From: VAXT01 sp963698015
GTDB taxonomy: Bacteria; Actinomycetota; Thermoleophilia; Gaiellales; Gaiellaceae
NCBI GenBank assembly: GCA_963698015.1
Contig: OY969109.1
Location: 496,001-560,000, forward strand
Direction of reading: 5' to 3'
Length of the DNA: 64,000 bases
Both the position numbers and the translations under genes were made by a program. Position 1 is the stretch's first letter. Every line of letters starts with the position of its first letter. This document shows positions 56,862-64,000 of the stretch, piece by piece. The notes under the pieces are model-generated. The model ran no database searches. It was not told the origin of the DNA and saw only the letters and a program-made list of their open reading frames with translations.

Positions 56862-57770
56862 ATGACTCTGCTTCTCGTCCTCGCTGTCTTCTGCCTCGCC
56901 GGCGCTGCGTTCCTGCTGGGCGAGGTCGTCACCCTCCCGTCGCGCCAGCGGTCCGTGTCGGTCCGGCGCGCCGCGACCTACGGCCGAATGGAGGTCCCCT
57001 CCGGTACGCCGCAGGAAGGCGTCCGCGAGCGGGTTGTCGCCCCGATCGGCGACGTGCTCGCCAAGTGGGCGCTCAAGCTCAACCCGCGGACGAACATGGA
57101 CACCGTGTCTCGTCGCCTGATGTCGGCCGGAGTCGGCTACAGGATCTCGCCCCACGGCTACCTCGCGATCAAGGGCGGGCTCGCCCTGATCGGCGTCGTC
57201 GTCGGCGCGATGCTCGGAGCCGGACGCGGGGTCAGCGGCCTCGTGCTGGGTGCGCTGATGGCCGGCGCGCTGGGCTTCCTCGGTCCCGACTACGCGCTGA
57301 CGCTCAAGTCACGCGGCCGCAAGGAGAAGGTTCGCGCAGACCTGCCGGACGCGCTCGACCTGCTCGCGGTCAGCGTCGAGGCCGGTCTCGGCTTCGATGC
57401 CTCGCTCGCGAAGCTGAACGAGCACATGGAGGGCCCACTGGCCGAGGAGTTCGGGCTCACGCTCTCCGAGATGCGGATCGGCGAGAGCCGTTCCGAGGCG
57501 CTCAAGCGCATGGCGGACCGCGTCGACGCACCCGAGCTCTCCGCGTTCACGCGCGCGATCATCCAGGCCGACCAGCTCGGCACCTCGCTCGGGCGGATCC
57601 TTCGTGTCCAGGCGGCGGACGCTCGCCTGCGCCGGCAGGCGGCAGCCGAGGAGCGGGCGATGAAGGCGCCGATCAAGATGCTGTTCCCGACGGTGCTCTT
57701 CATCTTCCCGGCGATGTTCCTCGTCATTCTCGGGCCGGCCATCCTCAACGTCCAGAAGATCTTCAGCTAG
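56862..57770 (+). CDS. tadC: TadC-type inner-membrane platform protein
   Basis: 302 residues. TM1 at the N-terminus, 'KWALKLNPRTNMDTVSRRLMSAGVGYRISPHGYLAIKGGLALIGVVVGAM', then the T2SSF core 'RADLPDALDLLAVSVEAGLGFDASLAKLNEHMEGPLAEEFGLTLSEMRIG' and 'DQLGTSLGRILRVQAADARLRRQAAAEERAMKAPIKMLFPTVLFIFPAMFLVILGPAIL'. Partner of TadB in the membrane platform driven by CpaF. Starts 7 bp after the VWA-TadB stop. Confidence 0.93.
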   Translation: MTLLLVLAVFCLAGAAFLLGEVVTLPSRQRSVSVRRAATYGRMEVPSGTPQEGVRERVVAPIGDVLAKWALKLNPRTNMDTVSRRLMSAGVGYRISPHGYLAIKGGLALIGVVVGAMLGAGRGVSGLVLGALMAGALGFLGPDYALTLKSRGRKEKVRADLPDALDLLAVSVEAGLGFDASLAKLNEHMEGPLAEEFGLTLSEMRIGESRSEALKRMADRVDAPELSAFTRAIIQADQLGTSLGRILRVQAADARLRRQAAAEERAMKAPIKMLFPTVLFIFPAMFLVILGPAILNVQKIFS

Positions 57771-57782
57771 GAAGGAGCTTCC

Positions 57783-59246
57783 ATGGACAGCGGCGCAGAA
57801 GACAAGAACCTCGACGAGGCCCAGAAGACCCAGCAGCAGGCGACCGAAGGCGGCTTCGGCACCGGCCTGCGGGCGCAGCTTCAGAGGCGTCTGAACCCGG
57901 ACGTGGACGAGCCGCAGCCGCAGCCTGAGCCCGTTCAGGAGCCCGAGCCACAGTTCGTGGACCACGAGTTCGACCCGCCGGCCACGGCCGAGCTGAACGG
58001 CGACGCCGGACCGGAGGTCGAGGAGCTCCGCGGCCTGCTGGTAGCGGCACAGAAGCGGGAAATCGAGCTCCGTGCGGCCCTCGCCGAGCAGGTCGAGGCC
58101 TATGAGCGAAAGCTGAGCAAGGAGTACGAGGCCGCGCACGAGCAGACGAAGCTCGATGAGCTCAGCGCGAGGCTCTCGGGCACGGAAGCCGAGATTCGGG
58201 AGCGCGAGCACCGGCTTGCGCAGGAGCGCCAGGAGTTGATCGACGAGCGCAACCGGCTCTCAGCGCTCGATGACGAGGTCGCAGCAGCGCAGTCTGCTGC
58301 CGCCGAGCTCCAGGAGGAGCTCCAAGCACGCGACGCCGAGCTGACGGAGGCCGAGCGAACCGCGGGCCGGAGCTCCTCAGAGCTCGCACAGCGCATGTCC
58401 TCGCTCGAGTCCCGCGAGGAGAAGGTTCAGAAGGCCGAGCACGACCTGTCGTCGCGCGAGGGCAAGTGCAAGGCACGTGAGCACCAGCTCAAGCGCCGCG
58501 AGAAGGATCTCGCGGGCAGGGAAACACGCCTCACGGAGGGCGAGCAGCGCCTGGCCAAGGAAAGCGCCAGGACAGCCGCCGAAGACGCCGCGCTCAGGCG
58601 CCGCGAGGCCGAGGTTCACGACCGGCAGGAGCGTGTGCGCGCCGAGGCCGACCAGCTCGAGCAGCAGCTCGCGTCGTCGGGCGCCGACGGGCGTGATCTC
58701 GAAACGCGAATCGAAGAGCTGAACGGGCGGGAGAACGGTCTCGACAGCCGCGAGCACGAGTTGACCGCCCGGGCGGCCGAGCTCAACCGGCGTGAGTCGG
58801 ATCTCGCCGACAGAGAGCTCCACCGCGAACCGGCGGACGACCTGGCCGAGCGGGAGCAGGAGCTCGAGGCCCGCGAGCAGGAGGTCGCCGAGCGCGAGGC
58901 CAAGCTCGAGAAAGAGTTCGAGCAGTCCGAGACGGCACGCGCGCGTTACGACAAGCGTGAGCGGAAGATGTCGGAGACCGAGGCAAGCTTCCGGGAGCGC
59001 ACCCGGGAGCTCGACGACCGCGAGGAGGAGCTCGAACGACGCGAGGCCCGGAACGAGGCCGAGTTCGAGATCCTGCTCGACAAGCTCGAGAAGCGCGAGC
59101 AGGCGGTTGCCTTGCTCGAGGAGAAGCTCGGCGCGAAGGAGGACCAGCTCGCAACCTACGTCGCGCAAGCACAGGGTGCTCTCCAGCGCCGCGAGTCCGA
59201 GTGGTGGAACAAGCAGCTCGGCCGCGACGACGCTGAAGTCGCGTAG
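57783..59246 (+). CDS. Long coiled-coil protein in the Tad operon (novel component?)
   Basis: 487 residues, starting 12 bp after tadC with GGAAGGAG upstream. Residues 1-25 are acidic, 25-95 hold GFGTGLRAQLQRRL and Pro/Glu-rich 'PQPQPEPVQEPEPQ'. Residues 110-470 are nearly continuous coiled coil with heptad-like repeats of the form ERE-x2-L-x3-E/R ('REHRLAQERQELIDER', 'LTARAAELNRRESDLADRE', 'LEKREQAVALLEEKLGAKE'). No TM, no signal. It is cytoplasmic by prediction, about 50 nm long if one rod. I know of no canonical Tad protein like it; a polar or scaffold role for the pilus base is conceivable. Confidence 0.75.
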   Translation: MDSGAEDKNLDEAQKTQQQATEGGFGTGLRAQLQRRLNPDVDEPQPQPEPVQEPEPQFVDHEFDPPATAELNGDAGPEVEELRGLLVAAQKREIELRAALAEQVEAYERKLSKEYEAAHEQTKLDELSARLSGTEAEIREREHRLAQERQELIDERNRLSALDDEVAAAQSAAAELQEELQARDAELTEAERTAGRSSSELAQRMSSLESREEKVQKAEHDLSSREGKCKAREHQLKRREKDLAGRETRLTEGEQRLAKESARTAAEDAALRRREAEVHDRQERVRAEADQLEQQLASSGADGRDLETRIEELNGRENGLDSREHELTARAAELNRRESDLADRELHREPADDLAEREQELEAREQEVAEREAKLEKEFEQSETARARYDKRERKMSETEASFRERTRELDDREEELERREARNEAEFEILLDKLEKREQAVALLEEKLGAKEDQLATYVAQAQGALQRRESEWWNKQLGRDDAEVA

Positions 59247-59264
59247 CGACCTCTGCACGCTTCC

Positions 59265-59449
59265 AGCTCTTCGAATCCCTCGGTAGAGGCAAGGAATCCC
59301 CTGAGGAGAGGGATAGCGCTGAACTTCCCTCCGCCCACAATGCGACAAACGGAGCAATCACTCGTCCCAGCGGTGAGCGGAGGCTCCGAAAGGCCGATAA
59401 GTGAGCCAACAACAGAGTTGGCGGGGCGGCCCTCGCCGGATCGAGGAGG
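59265..59449 (+). ncRNA. Structured leader of the first VWA gene (paired with 60777-60961)
   Basis: A 185-nt region ending at the AGGAGG of the downstream gene, equal in length to and about 60-65% identical by eye with the leader at 60777. Fixed blocks include CGAATCCCTCGG, GGGATAGC, CAATCACTCGTCC, AGCGGAGGCTCCGA and CCGATAA. Predicted stem ATCCCCT/AGAGGGAT has its counterpart GCCCCCT/AGGGGGAT in the other copy. RNA class not recognised. Confidence 0.45.
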
Positions 59450-59457
59450 CCCGCAAG

Positions 59458-60699
59458 ATGATTTCCCCACCGTCGCACAGGGCAAACGCCCGCCCCCGGG
59501 AGCGAGGTCAGGTGCTCGTTCTCGCCCTCGTCTTCATCGTCGTCGTTCTGCTCGGCCTGGCCGCGCTGGTCGTCGACGTCGGGTATGCCTACTACGCTCA
59601 TCGATCGCTGCAGGCCTCCACGGACGCCGCGGCTCTGGCCGGTGCGCAGGAGCTGCCCGACGCGAACATGGCCAAATCCGTCGCCCTGAGCTACGGCGGT
59701 CAGAGCGGCGGGAAGAACGCGCACAACAACATTCCGGGCGTGATGACGACCGTCGCCACCAAGTGCATTGCGTCGGTTCCCGGATGCGAGCCGTACAACG
59801 CGCTCGTCGTGACGGAGAACGCCGCCAAGGTCCCGACGATCTTCGCCAAGCTGCTCGGGATCGACCACTTCAACATCAAGGTGACGGCGACCGCGTGTTC
59901 GCCGTGCGGCGTCCAGCCCACGGACATCATGCTCGTGCTCGACCGCACCGGATCGATGTGTGAGGACCACAACGGCAACGGGGATCCTGCCTGTACCGAT
60001 CTCATGAACGCGAAGAACGGTATTAAGACGTTCCTCGGCTACATGGACTCGGCGCAGCAGCACGTTGGGCTGGCCGTTCTTCCGCCGGCGTCGAGCATGG
60101 CGAACAAGTGCGCCAAGCCGACTGCCGCGAACTACAACTCGAAGAGCTCGCCGTACACGATCGTTCCGCTGTCGAGCGACTTCAAGCTGAACGGGCAGCT
60201 GAACGCGAATTCCGACCTCATCAAGACGATCAACTGCGTCCAGGCGGCCGACCGGACTGCGTACGCCAACGCGCTCGAGGCGGCCCAGGCTGAGCTCGAC
60301 TTGCACGGCCGGCCGAGCGCGCCGGACATCATCGTGTTCCTCTCCGACGGTGCGGCGAACATCGGACCGACGTATTACCCGACGTCGTCTCCGTACCGCA
60401 TGCAGCCGTGTCACCAGGGCGTCTGGTCGGCCGCAACGATCAAGAACAAGGGCACGCTGATCTATTCGATCGGCTACGACCTCGACGCGCTGAACGGCGG
60501 CGCGAACGTCTGCACCGACTACAACGGGAAAGACGAGAAGCCCTTGATCACCGCCTACTCGGCCATCTCCCAGATCGCTACCCGGCCGGATACCTTCTAC
60601 AACCAGCCGAACCCGGGCCAGCTGAAGGGGATCTTCACGCAGATCGCCGCCGATATCGCACACGGATCCTCGGCTCTGATCGACAACGGCGTGCAGTAG
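59458..60699 (+). CDS. TadG-like protein with von Willebrand factor A domain, copy 1
   Basis: 413 residues from the ATG at 59458 (AGGAGG 8 nt upstream). Tad-type N-terminus 'RERGQVLVLALVFIVVVLLGLAALVVDVGYAYYAHRSLQASTDAAALAGAQEL' with one TM. A VWA domain follows with MIDAS DRTGS ('LVLDRTGSMCEDHNG') and 'FLSDGAANIG'. Nine or more Cys suggest disulfides outside. Ends 'IAADIAHGSSALIDNGVQ'. Probably a minor pilus-tip or adhesion protein. Paralogue 2 follows 270 bp downstream. Confidence 0.92.
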   Translation: MISPPSHRANARPRERGQVLVLALVFIVVVLLGLAALVVDVGYAYYAHRSLQASTDAAALAGAQELPDANMAKSVALSYGGQSGGKNAHNNIPGVMTTVATKCIASVPGCEPYNALVVTENAAKVPTIFAKLLGIDHFNIKVTATACSPCGVQPTDIMLVLDRTGSMCEDHNGNGDPACTDLMNAKNGIKTFLGYMDSAQQHVGLAVLPPASSMANKCAKPTAANYNSKSSPYTIVPLSSDFKLNGQLNANSDLIKTINCVQAADRTAYANALEAAQAELDLHGRPSAPDIIVFLSDGAANIGPTYYPTSSPYRMQPCHQGVWSAATIKNKGTLIYSIGYDLDALNGGANVCTDYNGKDEKPLITAYSAISQIATRPDTFYNQPNPGQLKGIFTQIAADIAHGSSALIDNGVQ

Positions 60700-60721
60700 C
60701 GCGGCTGTCTCACCCGCTCTC

Positions 60722-60746
60722 ACGGGGGAACCAGGGGTTCCCCCGT
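60722..60746 (+). terminator. Terminator hairpin between the two VWA genes
   Basis: Arms ACGGGGGAACC (60722-60732) and GGTTCCCCCGT (60736-60746), perfect 11 bp, AGG loop, followed by GTGCCCCTCT. A near copy with the same downstream word occurs at the start of each unit of the tandem repeat (62369 and 62755). Confidence 0.75.
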
Positions 60747-60776
60747 GTGCCCCTCTAGGGAATCGCCTGCTGACAG

Positions 60777-60961
60777 AGCTCGGCGAATCCCTCGGACGAG
60801 GCAAGAGAAAGCCCCCTGGAGGGGGATAGCTGCCGGGCCTTGTCTGCCCAGAATTCGACCAGCGAGCCAATCACTCGTCCTAGCGGCAAGCGGAGGCTCC
60901 GAGAAACCGATAACGAAGCCACTGCCGATTTGCGGGGGTGGCCCTCGCTGGATTCAGGAGG
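60777..60961 (+). ncRNA. Structured leader of the second VWA gene (paired with 59265-59449)
   Basis: Begins AGCTCGGCGAATCCCTCGG and ends at the AGGAGG (60956-60961) used by the gene at 60972. Same length, 185 nt, and same block order as the first leader, with compensatory changes in the CCCCCT/AGGGGG stem. Located downstream of the terminator at 60722, so transcription of this gene probably has its own promoter. Confidence 0.45.
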
Positions 60962-60971
60962 CCTGAACAAT

Positions 60972-62279
60972 TTGAGTGCTCGACCGTCAAACATCGCAAC
61001 TGCCCGCCCACGAGAGCGGGGTCAGGTCCTCGTTCTTGCTCTCATTTTCGTCGTCGTCGTTCTGCTCGGCATTGCCGCCATGGTGGTCGACGTCGGCTAC
61101 GCGTACTACGCGCATCGCTCGCTCCAGTCCTCGGCCGACGCCGCCGCCCTGGCAGGCGCTCAGGAGCTTCCGAATGTCGCGAATGCCACGTCGGCCGCTA
61201 AGAACTACGGCGGCAGCAGCACGGGCAAGAACGCTCACAACAACATTCCCGGCGTCGCCACGAACGTGACGACGAAGTGCATCAACTCCCTGGGGCCCTG
61301 CACGAGTGCGAACGCCATCGTCGTGACTGAAACCTCCACCAAGGTTCCGACGATCTTCGCCAAGGTCCTCGGCATCGACCATTTCAGCATCAGTGCCAAG
61401 GCGACCGCGGCCATGGGCTTCGGCGTCCCCAAGCCCACCCACATCATGGTCATCTTCGACCGCACGGGCTCGATGACTCAGTCGTGTAGCGCCGGAGGCG
61501 ACAAGGCGCTGTGCGTGAGGAACGGGATCAAGGCGTTTCTCACGGGGATGGACCCCGCGTACAACAAGGTCGGGCTGATCGTCTATCCGCCGGGTAACGG
61601 AAACCCGTGCACGTTCAATCCGCACAACGTCGACGCGCCCACGACCGACTACGACGCCTACCCGAACGGGTACCTGGCGGTTCCACTCTCGAACGACTAC
61701 AAGAAGGCGGACGGGACCCTGAACACGAGCTCGTCGCTCGTGTCGACCGTCAACTGCCTCAAGGCCGCGGGAACGACGGCTACGGCACCCGGGATCGACA
61801 AGGCACAGCAGGTGCTGGCCGCAAACCACGATCCCGCCGTCCAGGACGCGATCATCTTCCTCACGGACGGCGAGGCGAACTACGGGCCGTGCACCGACGC
61901 CAACGGCGACCAGACCTGCGAGAACAACACCTCGCCGTACCGCTCGCAGCCGTGCCATCAGGCAACTGCGTCGGGACAGGCCGCGACTGCGGCCGGCACG
62001 TGGGTCTACGGCATCGCCTACGACGCAGAGGGCGTCTCGTGCTGGGGCTGGAAATCCTCAGGGACGGGTTCCGACGGAAAGACCTGCAACAAGAAGAACG
62101 GCTTCCAGTTCCGGTGCGCCGAGGTGCCCTCCATCACCGCCGTCTCGATGGTTCAGAAGATCGCAAGCGATCCGTCGAAGTTCTTCAGCCAGCCGAACCC
62201 CGGCGATCTGACCCAGATCTTCAAGACGATCGCCGTCGACCTGACCGGGCCAACGCTCGTCGACAACGACATGAACTGA
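60972..62279 (+). CDS. TadG-like protein with von Willebrand factor A domain, copy 2
   Basis: 435 residues from a TTG at 60972, with AGGAGG 10 nt upstream; it aligns with copy 1 from 'RPRERGQVLVLAL' through 'VDVGYAYYAHRSLQSSADAAALAGAQELPNVAN'. VWA MIDAS is 'VIFDRTGSMTQSC' and 'FLTDGEANYGPC'; extra Cys-rich insertions (TCNKKNGFQFRC) distinguish it from copy 1. The ending 'FFSQPNPGDLTQIFKTIAVDLTG' parallels copy 1. Tandem duplication then divergence. Confidence 0.9.
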   Translation: MSARPSNIATARPRERGQVLVLALIFVVVVLLGIAAMVVDVGYAYYAHRSLQSSADAAALAGAQELPNVANATSAAKNYGGSSTGKNAHNNIPGVATNVTTKCINSLGPCTSANAIVVTETSTKVPTIFAKVLGIDHFSISAKATAAMGFGVPKPTHIMVIFDRTGSMTQSCSAGGDKALCVRNGIKAFLTGMDPAYNKVGLIVYPPGNGNPCTFNPHNVDAPTTDYDAYPNGYLAVPLSNDYKKADGTLNTSSSLVSTVNCLKAAGTTATAPGIDKAQQVLAANHDPAVQDAIIFLTDGEANYGPCTDANGDQTCENNTSPYRSQPCHQATASGQAATAAGTWVYGIAYDAEGVSCWGWKSSGTGSDGKTCNKKNGFQFRCAEVPSITAVSMVQKIASDPSKFFSQPNPGDLTQIFKTIAVDLTGPTLVDNDMN

Positions 62280-62305
62280 CGCAGAGCCTGATCGTTCTGA
62301 CAAGG

Positions 62306-62332
62306 AAAGGCCCCTGAGACTCGGGGGCCTTT
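62306..62332 (+). terminator. Rho-independent terminator of the Tad locus
   Basis: AAAGGCCCC (62306-62314) and GGGGCCTTT (62324-62332), followed by TTCTCTTTC. The stem with T-rich tail, 27 bp beyond the second VWA gene, is the most classical terminator in the window. Confidence 0.9.
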
Positions 62333-62542
62333 TCTCTTTCTGTCTTCGACCCGTCTAGCGGTCTCGCCACGGGGATACCCCTGGTTCCCCCGTGTGCCCC
62401 CTCCTTGCGAGCGGAGTTGGAGTTCGCCCGGTTCAGGAGCCGCCCGAGCTGGTCGGAATGCCGGCGAGCGCAGTGAGCCTCCCGCCCGGCCAAGCCGGGC
62501 TCCGGCGGCCGATCGTCGTGATCTCCGAGGCGGCTTAGAGCC

Positions 62543-62746
62543 TCAGCGGTCTTGCTGCTTCTGCTCGAGCTTGATGAACTCGAGGTCGTCCTTGACGACG
62601 ACGAGGCTCGGGCCGACCGTGCCGATCCCGTTTGACTTGAGCTGGTTCATGGCGTCCTCGAGCGCCTTGCGCGCGTCGTCCTCGTTCTCCGCGACGTCAG
62701 CGCGAGTCGTCGAGCCGGACTTGAACCTCACGTAGGCCTGCCACAT
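62543..62746 (-). CDS. Small soluble protein, tandem copy 1
   Basis: 67 residues from an ATG at 62746. 'MWQAYVRFKSGSTTRADVAENEDDARKALEDAMNQLKSNGIGTVGPSLVVVKDDLEFIKLEQ': a beta strand with Trp and Arg, a long helix, a second strand, so a compact alpha/beta fold. No family recognised. Protein sequence is identical to copy 2 although the DNA differs at several third positions, which shows that both are under selection. GCCCGGC-CAA-GCCGGGC (62484-62500) would be its terminator. Confidence 0.72.
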   Translation of the reverse strand: MWQAYVRFKSGSTTRADVAENEDDARKALEDAMNQLKSNGIGTVGPSLVVVKDDLEFIKLEQKQQDR

Positions 62747-62928
62747 GGTCTGCGACGGGGAAACCCCTGGTTCCCCCGTGTGCCCCCTCCTTGCGAGCAC
62801 AGTCGGAGTTCGCCCGGTTCAGGAGCCGCCCAAGCTGGTCGAACTGCCCGCGAGCGCAGTGAGCCTCCCGCCCGGCCAAGCCGGGCTCCGGCGGCCGATC
62901 GTCGTGATCTCCGAGGCGGCTTAGAGCC

Positions 62929-63132
62929 TCAGCGGTCTTGCTGCTTCTGCTCGAGCTTGATGAACTCGAGGTCGTCCTTGACGACGACAAGGCTCGGGCC
63001 GACCGTGCCGATCCCGTTTGACTTGAGCTGGTTCATGGCATCCTCGAGCGCCTTGCGCGCGTCGTCCTCGTTCTCCGCGACGTCAGCGCGAGTCGTCGAG
63101 CCAGACTTGAACCTCACGTAGGCCTGCCACAT
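62929..63132 (-). CDS. Small soluble protein, tandem copy 2
   Basis: 67 residues, identical in protein to copy 1, encoded 386 bp downstream. Silent differences include GAC-AAG versus GAC-GAG type changes on the plus strand (acgacaagg/acgacgagg, atggcatcc/atggcgtcc). The reading direction is opposite to the Tad genes. The upstream promoter must lie in 63133-63200, between this start and the stop of the BNR-protein gene. Confidence 0.72.
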   Translation of the reverse strand: MWQAYVRFKSGSTTRADVAENEDDARKALEDAMNQLKSNGIGTVGPSLVVVKDDLEFIKLEQKQQDR

Positions 63133-63200
63133 GGTCGCGGGATCCTAACGAAAGTCTCAACGCTCTCGGGGGAACGGGTGGTACCCGGTCGTCTCGCTTC

Positions 63201-64000
63201 CTACCTCCTGGTCACCGTCCAGGTCACGCCGCCGTCGTGCGAGAGCCAGAGAATCGACCCCTCTTCCCGCCGCGTGAAGGCGGTCACGTCGACGCCGTGG
63301 ATCGCGATCTGGGGCCAGCTCACCTCGAACGAGCGCACGAGGACGTCACCGCCGACACGCGGCAGAACCTGATTGCGAACCGTTCCGTTCTGCGCGAGGC
63401 GGAGCAAGGGCGCCCGGTCGAAGCCGAATCCGCCAACGCGGTGCGTGACGAGAGCGGCAGCGCCGCCCGGCACCGGCTCGACCTCGACGATCACGCCGGA
63501 GCCGTGGGCGACCCTGACCCCTTTCAAGCCGCCGGGGCCCGGCGGCCAGGCAGCTGCGCGGTAGAGACTGGCTCCGCGCCACCACCAGAGCGTCCCGGCC
63601 GCGGCCGCAAAGCCGGAGCCGACGGCCTGCTGCGTCCAGGACCACGTCGCCCCGCCGTTCGCCGTCCAGAGCCGGGCCTGGCGGCAGCCGCAGTTCGAGA
63701 TCCGATCCCCGACGGCGATCATCCCACTCGAGGGCGAGACCAGCGCAACGCGCACGGCGCTCCGCGGGTACACGAGCTGCCACGTCGCGCCGCCGTCGTC
63801 GGTCGCGTAGACGCCGTCCTCACGGCTCGCCCAACCGTGCATCCCGTCCGCGAAGCTGCGGTACTCGGTCAGGCCGCTCCCGCTGCCGCCCGACTGCCGG
63901 CCGAACGCCGCCCCGAGCGCGAAGCCCTGCATGCCGCCCGTGTACAGCGGGACGTAGATCCGGTCGCCGGCCACCGTCGGCGCCACGTACCCCGGTCCGG
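63201..64000 (-). CDS. BNR/Asp-box repeat protein, N-terminus beyond the right edge
   Basis: The frame is open through the window edge ('GPGYVAPTVAGDRIYVPL' just before the first in-frame Met-like codon). At least three Asp boxes (S/N-x-D-x-G-x-T-W): 'ATDDGGATWQLVYP', 'TANGGATWSWTQ' and 'SHDGGVTWTV'. Strands between them suggest a seven-bladed beta-propeller of the sialidase/Ycf48-like type. A CGCRQA pair may bridge strands. Probably extracytoplasmic; the signal region lies beyond the edge. Function is unknown. Confidence 0.78.
   Translation of the reverse strand, partial: GPGYVAPTVAGDRIYVPLYTGGMQGFALGAAFGRQSGGSGSGLTEYRSFADGMHGWASREDGVYATDDGGATWQLVYPRSAVRVALVSPSSGMIAVGDRISNCGCRQARLWTANGGATWSWTQQAVGSGFAAAAGTLWWWRGASLYRAAAWPPGPGGLKGVRVAHGSGVIVEVEPVPGGAAALVTHRVGGFGFDRAPLLRLAQNGTVRNQVLPRVGGDVLVRSFEVSWPQIAIHGVDVTAFTRREEGSILWLSHDGGVTWTVTRR

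Larger units (their letters stand above)
62366..63136. repeat. Tandem duplication of a 385-bp unit (62366-62750 and 62752-63136)
   Basis: The second unit repeats the first 386 bp downstream. Each starts with a terminator-like hairpin (GGGGATACCCC or GGGGAAACCCC, then GGTTCCCCCGTGTGCCCC), then carries GCCCGGC-CAA-GCCGGGC and one minus-strand gene. Differences are scattered single bases. Confidence 0.92.

Noticed and set aside
53538..60870. Very long minus-strand frames across cpaF, tadB and the coiled-coil/VWA genes (up to 695 codons)
   Set aside because: Antisense shadows of high-GC genes; Arg/Val/Asp-rich, no domain motifs. The plus-strand frames carry all Tad motifs.
59265..60961. VWA leaders considered as c-di-GMP-I (GEMM) or glycine riboswitches
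   Set aside because: The conserved core strings of those classes and tandem aptamer pattern are not visible. Kept only as unclassified structured leaders.
1..64000. tRNA, rRNA, CRISPR, phage or integrase genes
   Set aside because: None found on reading both strands. No att-like duplications beside an RNA gene.

Overview
The window is GC-rich, tightly packed bacterial DNA. Many genes overlap by ATGA or GTGA junctions or by convergent tails, and GTG and TTG starts are common. The flavin-dependent thymidylate synthase ThyX, FolE2-type GTP cyclohydrolase, cell-wall hydrolases with PASTA or M15 domains, SHOCT proteins, an MprAB/HtrA-like stress cassette and an actinobacterial-style Tad (Flp pilus) locus point to a deep-branching actinobacterium, probably Thermoleophilia-like. 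That placement is inference from gene content. No rRNA, tRNA, CRISPR array, integrase or complete insertion sequence was found.

Layout. 1-7 kb: an edge-truncated Vps62-like secreted protein, a peptidase fragment, an EamA transporter, a GH25-PASTA lysozyme, a potassium-channel-like protein, a YihY membrane protein and two SHOCT proteins. 7-16 kb: small metabolic genes (alpha/beta hydrolase, two VOC proteins, M29 aminopeptidase, FMN-barrel protein, cupin, RibD-like reductase), an MMPL exporter and an MFS remnant. 15.5-20 kb: an M15 peptidase, a frameshifted L,D-transpeptidase and an ABC-2 exporter operon with a LolA/MucB-like secreted protein. 20-26.5 kb: HtrA protease divergent from an OmpR-type regulator and its kinase, followed by a small membrane protein, ApbE flavin transferase, a ferric-reductase-like membrane protein and a lipoprotein. 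A motif recurring here suggests one regulon. 26.5-29.6 kb: primary sigma factor, asparaginase and mutM. 29.6-33 kb: a histidine kinase next to an unusual cyclase-receiver-LuxR fusion, and a kinase-like protein. 33-40 kb: folE2, plsY, two divergent superoxide dismutases, three secreted cupredoxin-like paralogues lacking the copper cysteine, a short-chain dehydrogenase and an ECF sigma/anti-sigma-like pair. 40.8-48 kb: a 167-bp element with 21-bp inverted ends, thyX, a kynureninase-like enzyme, a MacB/FtsX-type ABC system with a frameshift and a DUF192 protein.

48-62.3 kb: a cell-wall M15-type protein divergent from a Tad locus: flp pilin, a TadE-like pseudopilin, a TadG-like protein, cpaB, cpaE, cpaF, a VWA-TadB fusion, tadC, a 487-residue coiled-coil protein and two VWA-containing TadG-like proteins. 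The last two are each preceded by a related leader of exactly 185 nt. No prepilin peptidase is present in the window. 62.3-64 kb: a 385-bp tandem duplication carrying two small genes with identical protein products, and an edge-truncated BNR-repeat protein.

The most interesting material is: the extended Tad locus (VWA-TadB fusion, coiled-coil partner, paired leaders); the cyclase-receiver-LuxR fusion regulator; a two-copy structured repeat with a compensatory base change; the MITE-like element; and the copper-site-deficient cupredoxin trio with a shared upstream motif. All comparisons with families are from memory of motifs; no database search was possible.
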